From contig NZ_JAVDYC010000001.1 in NCBI RefSeq assembly GCF_031458255.1, positions 7,233,501-7,297,500 of the forward strand: DNA of 64,000 nucleotides. Direction: 5' to 3'. Shown one piece after another: positions 58,558-64,000 of the stretch. Each line of letters opens with the position of its first letter. Position 1 is the stretch's first letter. A program made the position numbers and the translations under genes. The DNA is from Catenuloplanes niger. Its GTDB lineage: Bacteria > Actinomycetota > Actinomycetes > Mycobacteriales > Micromonosporaceae. The notes beneath the pieces are model-generated. The model was not told the origin of the DNA, ran no database searches, and was given only the letters and a program-made list of their open reading frames with translations.

Positions 58558-59022
58558 ATGACTGACGGACCCACCCAGGAGCAGGCCGACCGGGAGCTGT
58601 GGCTGCCGGAGAACGACGAGGGCCAGCTCTCCGCCGACGACACGCTCAGCGACCGCGGGCTCGACGACGCACTCGACGAGGGCTACAGCCCGCCGGAGCA
58701 CTACCGGGGCGCGACCGCGTTCGGCGTGACCGCGGAGGAGGCGCGGCAGGGCGAGTCGCTGGACGACCGGCTGCGCCAGGAGGTGCCGGACGTCTCCGGT
58801 GACGAGCGGACCCGGGACGCGCTCGACGACGGCGAGGGCGACGAGGCCGACGAGTTCTACGACGCCGCCGAGTCCGGCGACCGCCGGGCCGGCCGGCTGA
58901 TCGCGCCGGACGAGGGCTTCGGCGAGGACACCGAGGGCGAGTCGTGGGGCAGCGACGTCGGCATCGACGGTGGCGCCGCCTCGGCCGAAGAGGCAGCTGT
59001 CCACATTGTCGACAACCCTTAG
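58558..59022 (+). CDS. DUF5709 acidic protein
   Basis: A 154-residue, very acidic protein (LPENDEGQLSADDTLSDRGLDDALDEGYSPPEHYRGATAFGVTAEEARQGESLDDRLRQEVPDV), matching the small actinobacterial DUF5709 family; the C-terminal part has RRAGRLIAPDEGFGEDTEGESWGSDVGIDGGAASAEEAAVH. Function unknown. Its stop TAG (59020-59022) forms the first half of the -10 of the next gene. Confidence 0.88.
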   Translation: MTDGPTQEQADRELWLPENDEGQLSADDTLSDRGLDDALDEGYSPPEHYRGATAFGVTAEEARQGESLDDRLRQEVPDVSGDERTRDALDDGEGDEADEFYDAAESGDRRAGRLIAPDEGFGEDTEGESWGSDVGIDGGAASAEEAAVHIVDNP

Positions 59023-59025
59023 GCT
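59020..59025 (+). promoter_or_regulatory. Leaderless -10 element containing a stop codon
   Basis: TAGGCT ends 6 nt before GTG 59032. Its TAG is the stop codon of the DUF5709 gene. Confidence 0.5.
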
Positions 59026-59031
59026 GTCAGC

Positions 59032-59667
59032 GTGAGTGACCTCCTGCCCGAGCCGGTGGACCCCCGGCAGTTGCGCGCCTCCGACTCCGACCGTGAGCGC
59101 GTGGCGGAGGTGCTGCGTGGCGCCGCCTCGGACGGCCGGCTCGACCTGCACGAGCTGGACGAGCGGCTGGGCCGGGTCTACGCGGCCCGCACCTACGGTG
59201 AGCTGGAGCCGCTGACCCGGGACCTGCCGCTGGTCGTGGCCACCCCGGCGAACACGGTGCCGGACGGCAACGTGCCGCTGTCGCGCGGTGGGTTCGCGCT
59301 GATGAGCCAGTTCGTGCGCCGGGGCCGGTGGGCGGTCGGCCGCGCGTTCTCCTGCCTGGCGTTCTGGGGCGGCGGCACGATCGACCTGCGCGACGCGTAC
59401 TTCGCGGAGGGCAGCACCCGGATCAACGCGTTCGCGATCATGGGTGGCGTCGAGGTGATCGTCCCCGAGGACGCGAACGTGCACGTCACCGGTCTGGCGA
59501 TCATGGGCGGCTTCGACCACGGGGCGAACGGCGCGGGCGCGCCCGGCGCACCGACGATCGTGGTCGGCGGCTTCGCGTTCTGGGGCGGTGTGGAGATCAA
59601 GCGCCGCGCCTCCGACGCCGAGCTCAAGCGCCGCAAGCTGGAGAAGAAGCGGCTCAAGGAGTCCTAG
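59032..59667 (+). CDS. DUF1707 protein
   Basis: A 211-residue protein. Residues 12-65 match DUF1707 (QLRASDSDRERVAEVLRGAASDGRLDLHELDERLGRVYAARTYGELEPLTRDLP), a small helical domain common in actinobacteria; the C-terminal half is a repetitive beta-rich part (FWGGGTIDLRDAYF, AFAIMGGVEVIVPEDANVHVTGLAIMGGFDHG) like the cell-wall-active LiaF-type C-terminus. No membrane helix is clear. The stop overlaps that of the convergent gene. Function unknown; an envelope-stress link is inference. Confidence 0.9.
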   Translation: MSDLLPEPVDPRQLRASDSDRERVAEVLRGAASDGRLDLHELDERLGRVYAARTYGELEPLTRDLPLVVATPANTVPDGNVPLSRGGFALMSQFVRRGRWAVGRAFSCLAFWGGGTIDLRDAYFAEGSTRINAFAIMGGVEVIVPEDANVHVTGLAIMGGFDHGANGAGAPGAPTIVVGGFAFWGGVEIKRRASDAELKRRKLEKKRLKES

Positions 59668-60152
59668 TCGACGTCCTCGGCCCCGCTGAGGTCCTCCACG
59701 CGCACCGGCCGGTCCCGGTCGAAGGTCACGATGATCCCGTAGGGGTCGCAGATCGGGATGCTGCCCTCGGCGAACCGCAGATCCCACTCGCTCCCGGCCC
59801 GGAACGTCAGATCCGGGTCGGAGAGCGGCAACTCGTGCGGCTCCAGCGCCTCGTAGGCCGCCACGTCGTCATCGCCGAGCCCGAAGTACCCCGGGTCGGT
59901 CAGCAACGCGGCGTGCAGGTAGGCGAGCGCCGCGTGCACGTACCCCGCCAGGTTCCGCACCACGCCCCGGATCAGCTCCAGGTCGGTGCCGTCCGGGAAG
60001 TCCGGTTCGCCGTCCTGCCGCAGCACGTGGACCCGGACGTTCCGGTCACCCGACCACGGCACCGGCGGCGCCTCCGTCTGCCACGCCCGGATCCCCGCGA
60101 CCGTCTCCGCCACCTCGAACGGCGGCAGCCCGTCCACCGTCACCGCGCGCAT
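59664..60152 (-). CDS. Hypothetical protein
   Basis: A 162-residue acidic protein (MRAVTVDGLPPFEVAETVAGIRAWQTEAPP, NLAGYVHAALAYLHAALL, GSEWDLRFAEGSIPICDPYGIIVTFDRDRPVRVEDLSG). I do not recognise a family; the last block looks conserved-type and may be an immunity-like or DUF protein. ATG 60152 overlaps the upstream methyltransferase end by 13 nt; an in-frame ATG at 60194 would overlap more. Its stop overlaps that of the DUF1707 gene on the other strand. Confidence 0.7.
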   Translation of the reverse strand: MRAVTVDGLPPFEVAETVAGIRAWQTEAPPVPWSGDRNVRVHVLRQDGEPDFPDGTDLELIRGVVRNLAGYVHAALAYLHAALLTDPGYFGLGDDDVAAYEALEPHELPLSDPDLTFRAGSEWDLRFAEGSIPICDPYGIIVTFDRDRPVRVEDLSGAEDVD

Positions 60153-60607
60153 GCCGGCTCCCGCACATAGTGCGACCGGACCGACGCCGGCCACGACGCG
60201 GACCGGCTCAGCACGCCGAGCCGATCACCGACGTAGTGCAGCCCGTGCACGCACGCGATCAGGTCGAACGTGCGGCTCGGCGCGAACCGGGTGACCGACT
60301 CCGCGACCAGCCGCGCCCGGTCGCCCGGCACCGGATCGAAGAACTCCACCAGATCCACGCCGACCAGCGTGGCCGCCCGCTCCCCGAACGCGGCCGCGGC
60401 CTCGATCAGGACCCGCCCACGTCCACAGCAAAGATCGAGCCACGAGGGTACGGACGGCAGCGCGCGCAGTAGCTCCACCGGGTCGAAACCCAGCTCCTTG
60501 GCGTAGCTGTTCGCGCCGCGTAGGCCGCGCAGCCGGTTCATCGCGTTGTTCGCGACCACCGGCGACGCCTCCAGCGCGGCGTCGGCCAGCAGCTGATCCG
60601 CGTCCAC
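60140..60607 (-). CDS. Class I SAM-dependent methyltransferase, possibly C-terminally shortened
   Basis: About 155 residues from GTG 60607. Typical N-terminus (DADQLLADAALEASPVVANNAMNRLRGLRGANSYAKELGFDPVELL), SAM motif I WLDLCCGRGRVLIEAAAAFG, and motif IV FDLIACVHGLHYVGDRLGVLSRSASW. Relatives continue for another 60-80 residues; here the protein ends soon after with PASVRSHYVREPACAR. It may be a decayed or frameshifted gene, or a naturally short one. TTG 60619 is an alternative start. Confidence 0.75.
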   Translation of the reverse strand: MDADQLLADAALEASPVVANNAMNRLRGLRGANSYAKELGFDPVELLRALPSVPSWLDLCCGRGRVLIEAAAAFGERAATLVGVDLVEFFDPVPGDRARLVAESVTRFAPSRTFDLIACVHGLHYVGDRLGVLSRSASWPASVRSHYVREPACAR

Positions 60608-60629
60608 GCGGACAGTCAACCAGCCGGCC

Positions 60630-60740
60630 GGCCGGTTGTCCGCCCCGGCCGGTTGTCCGCCCGGCCGCGATCGGGCGCCCCGGCCGGTATCGGTCGGCGT
60701 GGCCGGTATCGGTCACCGTGGCCGGTATCGGGGGCGCGGC
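60630..60740. repeat. Short direct repeats in a gap
   Basis: GGCCGGTTGTCCGCCC occurs twice between 60630 and 60664, then a 19-bp unit beginning GGCCGGTATCGGTC occurs at 60682-60700 and 60701-60719 with a partial third copy from 60720. They lie between the anti-sigma stop and the methyltransferase start. Confidence 0.75.
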
Positions 60741-60744
60741 GGGA

Positions 60745-61548
60745 TCAGGCGGCGCGGCGGTCCGGCGCGGTGTCGGTGGCGGTCGTCGCCGTGGCGCCCC
60801 CGGGGAGGAGGCGGAGGCGCTGGGGGCCGGCCGGCAGATCCGGCTCCGCGTCCGGGGCGAGGCGCCAGCGCGAGCGGCCGTCGGCACGCCCGGCCGGCGG
60901 CTCGCCCGGGTCGAGACCGCGGCGGGTGAGCGCGGCCACCACGAGGTACCCGGCCACCACCAGACCGTGGCTGACCAGGCGGATCGGCTCCACCCGGCCG
61001 GCGATCAGGTCACTCGCGGAGAGCAGCACCAGCACGGAGACGAACACGGTCAGCGTGGGCAGGATGCCGCTCGGGCGGCCGCGGCGCAGCGCGATCCAGG
61101 CGAAGCCGGCGCCGAGTGCGAGGTTCCACGCGGCGGACTCGTTCAGCAGATGGTTCGGGCTGGCGCCGCCGACACCGGTGTGCAGGTGCTGCACGGCCGC
61201 GATGCCGGAGATCTGTGCCACGCCCAGCACGAACTGGCCGGCGCCGAGCAGGCCGAGCAGCACGCGCAGCGCCGGGACCAGCGCCCGCCGGGCACCGGCC
61301 GGCGCGGTGGGCAGGCGGAACCGGCGGCGCGGCGCGGGCAGCGCGTCCAGCACCGACTCGTCCACGCCGGCGAACGGCGCGCCGCCGCCGAGCAGGCCGG
61401 CCATCCGGGTCACCAGCGCGGCGTCGTCCGCGTACGCCCGGCAGTCGGCGCAGCCGTCGAGGTGCCGGTCCAGCGCGTCGGCCGGCCCGGTCTCCGCACC
61501 GTCGAGGCGCGCGGAGATCGCGTCCCGGAACGTCTCGCAGCCGCCCAT
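60745..61548 (-). CDS. Membrane anti-sigma factor with zinc finger (zf-HC2)
   Basis: A 267-residue protein. The N-terminus has the zinc anti-sigma motif: Cys4, then HLDGCADC (HxxxCxxC). After a linker come several membrane segments (about 88-108, 130-150, 160-178, 188-206) and a basic, Pro-rich C-terminal tail. ATG 61548 follows GAGGGA. It is divergent from an ECF sigma factor gene, its probable target; the signal and any regulated proteolysis are unknown. Confidence 0.9.
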   Translation of the reverse strand: MGGCETFRDAISARLDGAETGPADALDRHLDGCADCRAYADDAALVTRMAGLLGGGAPFAGVDESVLDALPAPRRRFRLPTAPAGARRALVPALRVLLGLLGAGQFVLGVAQISGIAAVQHLHTGVGGASPNHLLNESAAWNLALGAGFAWIALRRGRPSGILPTLTVFVSVLVLLSASDLIAGRVEPIRLVSHGLVVAGYLVVAALTRRGLDPGEPPAGRADGRSRWRLAPDAEPDLPAGPQRLRLLPGGATATTATDTAPDRRAA

Positions 61549-61644
61549 GCCCACCGTCCCTCGATGCTGTCTCGTCCCACCCATAGTCGCGCACGCCCGG
61601 TGAGAAGTTCCCGTCGCGGTGCGGACGTGCCCGGCCGGACCGGG

Positions 61645-61650
61645 TAGCCT
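61645..61650 (+). promoter_or_regulatory. Leaderless -10 element of the ECF sigma gene
   Basis: TAGCCT ends 7 nt before ATG 61658. Confidence 0.5.
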
Positions 61651-61657
61651 GCCAGCC

Positions 61658-62227
61658 ATGCATACCAGCGGGCCGGACGAGGCGGAGCTCACCACCTGGG
61701 CGCTGCGCGCCGGCAAGGGCGACCGGGCGGCCGCGTCCGACTTCGTCCGCGCCACCCAGCAGGGCGTGCACCGGTTCCTGGCGCACCTGGTCAGCCCGGG
61801 CGAGGCGGAGGACCTCGCGCAGGAGACGTACCTGCGGGCGATGCGCGCGCTGCCGTCGTTCGCGGCCCGCTCGTCCGCGCGCACCTGGCTGCTCGCGATC
61901 GCACGCCGCGTCGCCGCCGACCACATCCGGTCCGTGGTCGCCCGCCCGCGTACCGCCGCGCTGGAGAACTGGGAGCTCGCCGCGGACGCGACCGCGCCGG
62001 CCGCGGACGTGGCCGACGGCGTGGTCCTCGACCACCTGCTGCGCGGGCTCGACCCGGAGCGTCGCGAGGCGTTCGTGGCCACGCAGGTGCTCGGCCTGAG
62101 CTACCAGGAGGCGGCCGAGGTGTGCGGCTGCCCGATCGGCACGATCCGCTCGCGCGTCGCCCGCGCCCGGGAGGACCTGGTCACCGCGCTCGGCCACCGC
62201 CGGGCGGCGCGCCGCGCCACCAGCTGA
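61658..62227 (+). CDS. ECF sigma factor
   Basis: A 189-residue group 4 sigma factor. Region 2: RFLAHLVSPGEAEDLAQETYLRAMRALPSFAARSSARTWLLAIARRVAADHIRS; region 4: LLRGLDPERREAFVATQVLGLSYQEAAEVCGCPIGTIRSRVARAREDL. The zinc-finger membrane anti-sigma gene starts 109 nt away on the other strand, so the pair is a typical envelope-signal unit. The regulon and signal are unknown. It ends against the stop of the convergent GAF gene. Confidence 0.94.
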   Translation: MHTSGPDEAELTTWALRAGKGDRAAASDFVRATQQGVHRFLAHLVSPGEAEDLAQETYLRAMRALPSFAARSSARTWLLAIARRVAADHIRSVVARPRTAALENWELAADATAPAADVADGVVLDHLLRGLDPERREAFVATQVLGLSYQEAAEVCGCPIGTIRSRVARAREDLVTALGHRRAARRATS

Positions 62228-62761
62228 TCAGCCGAGCGCGCCGCGGATCGCCATCAGGCGCAGTTCCAGCTCGTCCGCCACGATCTCGGCCAGGTACTCC
62301 AGCGACCGGAGATGCTTCGGTTCCGGCTCGCGCGGCTTACGGTCGATCACGTTGACCGTGCCGAGGCGAAAACCGTCCCGGGTACGGATCGGCGCCGCCG
62401 CGTAGAACCGCAGTTTGAGATCGCCGGTGACCAGCGGGTGCTCCGTCGTCCGCGGATCCTCCACCGCGTTGCGCACCACGTAGACGCCGTCCTGGCCGAT
62501 CGCGGACGCGCACAGGCCCGGTTCGCTGCCGATCTGACGCACCGCCAGTCCGTAACAGGCGGCCAGCCAGACCCGGTCCGCCTCGACCATCGTCACCGAC
62601 GCTATCGGCGTGTCCACGATGGTCGCCGCGATGTAGGCGATCCGGTCGTACGCGGCCTCGGTCGGCCGGTCGACCAGCTGATACCGGCGCACGGCCGCGA
62701 GTCTTGCCTGCTCCGCAGCGGTGCTGTCGAGGTACTCGTAGGTGTCGACCACGAAAACCAC
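62228..62761 (-). CDS. GAF-domain protein
   Basis: A 177-residue stand-alone GAF domain: RRYQLVDRPTEAAYDRIAYIAATIVDTPIASVTMVEADRVWLAACYGL, EPGLCASAIGQDGVYVVRNAVEDPRTTEHPLVTGDLKLRFYAAAPIRTRDGFRLGTVNVID. The Cys at LCASAI is typical of the fRMsr-like/phytochrome-like GAF group. No output domain is attached; it may act in trans. GTG 62761 or GTG 62752. Confidence 0.88.
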   Translation of the reverse strand: MVFVVDTYEYLDSTAAEQARLAAVRRYQLVDRPTEAAYDRIAYIAATIVDTPIASVTMVEADRVWLAACYGLAVRQIGSEPGLCASAIGQDGVYVVRNAVEDPRTTEHPLVTGDLKLRFYAAAPIRTRDGFRLGTVNVIDRKPREPEPKHLRSLEYLAEIVADELELRLMAIRGALG

Positions 62762-62899
62762 CTATTGCTCGACGTCGATTGATCGGCGGATCCCCGCTAC
62801 CGCCGATGCTAGCGGCCGGGATGAATGCGCGGAACTCGGCACGGCACCCCACATGCACATTGCATTTCCGGCCTTTTGGATTTCCGGACGCCGGCCCGC

Positions 62900-63337
62900 T
62901 CAGCCCCGCACCGCCTCGACCACCTTCGCGACGCGTCGTGCCCGGGTCTCCGCGGTCTTCGCGTCCGTGACCGGCAGCACCAGCGCGCGTTTCCGGCTGT
63001 AGGAGAGCGCGTCGAACGCGGCCCTCGCGTCCGGGGCGGCGGCCAGCGCGGCCGCGAGGTCGTCCGGCACCTCGACCTCGCGCGGCGCGGAGTCCAGCTC
63101 CAGCCCGACCGTGACCGTGTCGCCGGCGCTCACGCCCGCGCCGGTCCGGTGCGCCGCGCTCAACGGCACCATGAAGACGCCGCCCATGACCGCGACGGTG
63201 CTGCGGTACGCGTACCCGTTGATCGTCACCCGCACCGGTGGCTTCCGGCCCGCGCCGAGCGCCTCCACCACCTCGTCCGGGACCCGCAGCCCGGTCGCCG
63301 ACTTCCCGCTCGACAGCACCTCGGTCGTGAACTCCAT
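62900..63337 (-). CDS. DUF1905 / YdeI-OmpD-associated protein
   Basis: A 145-residue protein: DUF1905 beta-barrel (FTTEVLSSGKSATGLRVPDEVVEALGAGRKPPVRVTINGYAYRSTVAVMGGVFMVPLSAAHR) and the YdeI/OmpD-associated C-terminus (PDDLAAALAAAPDARAAFDALSYSRKRALVLPVTDAKTAETRARRVAKVVEAV). Function unknown. ATG 63337. Divergent from tyrS. Confidence 0.9.
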   Translation of the reverse strand: MEFTTEVLSSGKSATGLRVPDEVVEALGAGRKPPVRVTINGYAYRSTVAVMGGVFMVPLSAAHRTGAGVSAGDTVTVGLELDSAPREVEVPDDLAAALAAAPDARAAFDALSYSRKRALVLPVTDAKTAETRARRVAKVVEAVRG

Positions 63338-63474
63338 GACCCCATATCAACACCACGAACCCGCCGGTGGGGTACGAACACGCGCCGCGCGGCCGTACCC
63401 GGGAGATCGATCCTGAAATTGATCTTCGAGTGCCGGGCACGGAAACCAGGTGGGAGCCCGGGTCGGGGATGGGG

Positions 63475-63480
63475 GAGAAT
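63475..63480 (+). promoter_or_regulatory. Possible leaderless -10 element of tyrS
   Basis: GAGAAT ends 7 nt before GTG 63488; it matches four of six positions of TATAAT. Confidence 0.35.
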
Positions 63481-63487
63481 CTGCCGC

Positions 63488-64000
63488 GTGACGGACCGCA
63501 ACGACGTCCCGACCGCGGGCGAGGACCTCCTCGACGACCTGCGGTGGCGGGGGCTGATTCAAGACTCGACCGACATCGACGAGCTGCGCGCGCGACTGGC
63601 CTCCGGGCCGATCACGTACTACGTCGGTTTCGACCCGACCGCCGCCAGCCTGCACGTCGGCCACCTGGTGCAGGTGCTCACCGCGCGCCGTCTCCAGCTC
63701 GCCGGGCATCACCCGCTGCTGCTCGTCGGCGGCGCGACCGGCCAGATCGGTGACCCCCGGGAGAGCGCGGAACGGTCGCTCAACCCGCCGGAGGTGGTGG
63801 CCGGCTGGGTCGACAAGATCCGCGACCAGCTCTCGCCGTTCATGAGCTTCTCCGGCGACAACGCCGCGCAGATGGTGAACAACCTCGACTGGACCGGCCC
63901 GACCTCGGTCATCGACTTCCTGCGCGACGTCGGCAAGCACTTCCCGGTCAGCCGCATGCTCGCCCGCGAGGTGGTGAAGGCGCGGCTCGAGTCCGGCATC
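63488..64000 (+). CDS. tyrS: Tyrosyl-tRNA synthetase (3' truncated by window)
   Basis: The first 171 residues of a class I synthetase: DLRWRGLIQDSTDIDELRARL, ITYYVGFDPTAASLHVGHLVQ with the HIGH-type motif HVGH, LLLVGGATGQIGDPRESAERSLN, NNLDWTGPTSVIDFLRDVGKHFPVSRMLAREVVKARLESGI. KMSKS and the anticodon domain lie beyond the window. GTG 63488 is the start that gives the family N-terminus. Confidence 0.96.
   Translation, partial: MTDRNDVPTAGEDLLDDLRWRGLIQDSTDIDELRARLASGPITYYVGFDPTAASLHVGHLVQVLTARRLQLAGHHPLLLVGGATGQIGDPRESAERSLNPPEVVAGWVDKIRDQLSPFMSFSGDNAAQMVNNLDWTGPTSVIDFLRDVGKHFPVSRMLAREVVKARLESGI

Noticed and set aside
59664..60152. Hypothetical protein as the frameshifted C-terminus of the adjacent methyltransferase
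   Set aside because: Its sequence does not look like the C-terminal half of that methyltransferase class, and it has its own ATG; kept as a separate gene with the truncation raised as a finding.

Overview
The window is very GC-rich, with G or C at nearly every third codon position and many GTG starts. Gene content and order (infC-rpmI-rplT-rRNA methyltransferase-pheS-pheT, then argC-J-B-D-F-R-H, a 3-methyladenine glycosylase and tyrS; hisE-hisG; F420-type oxidoreductase; DUF574, DUF1707, DUF3618 and DUF5709 proteins) point to a soil actinomycete of the family Micromonosporaceae (Actinoplanes/Catenuloplanes-like). This is inference from synteny and protein style; no database was searched. It looks like ordinary chromosome: no IS element, prophage, CRISPR array, tRNA or rRNA gene was seen.

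Layout. 1-3738: end of a secreted sugar-dehydrogenase/PKD/discoidin protein, a membrane Ser/Thr kinase with an extracellular sensor-like domain, and an overlapping lipoprotein. 3800-8098: hisG and hisE, divergent from a polar amino acid ABC importer whose ATPase carries a long disordered N-terminus. 8171-11424: MmpS-like lipoprotein, a TetR/DUF4267 divergent pair with two operator boxes, DUF4262 and PH-domain proteins. 11603-20582: secreted subtilase, then an operon for arabinose-containing oligosaccharides (binding protein, two permeases, GH51 arabinofuranosidase, SGNH esterase) behind a LacI-type operator. 20832-24123: ECF sigma factor and a three-gene envelope/stress cluster. 24308-30762: infC-rpmI-rplT with an attenuator-like leader and an apparent AUC start for infC, an rRNA methyltransferase, pheST. 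31027-35009: two acetyltransferases, an MFS exporter, a small protein. 35178-42277: arginine operon with its own repressor and no argG. 42344-54667: DNA repair (mpg, recQ), a P450-amidase-BVMO operon, acetyltransferases, DUF1152, DUF574 methyltransferase, a GGDEF/EAL protein and an F420-type oxidoreductase.

55094-58465 is the most unusual unit: a three-gene operon encoding a ZnF-UBP protein, a receiver-glutaredoxin-like-thioredoxin-reductase fusion and a CRP-domain histidine kinase. It reads as a two-component system whose output is a flavoprotein rather than a DNA-binding protein. 58558-64000: DUF5709 and DUF1707 proteins, a short methyltransferase, an ECF sigma factor with divergent anti-sigma factor, GAF and DUF1905 proteins, and the start of tyrS.

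Two themes recur. Many start codons sit 6-7 nt downstream of a TANNNT hexamer with no Shine-Dalgarno sequence, the layout of leaderless transcripts; in one place two such hexamers overlap on opposite strands. Also, several gaps between convergent genes hold short tandem repeats, two of which contain the stop codon of a flanking gene.
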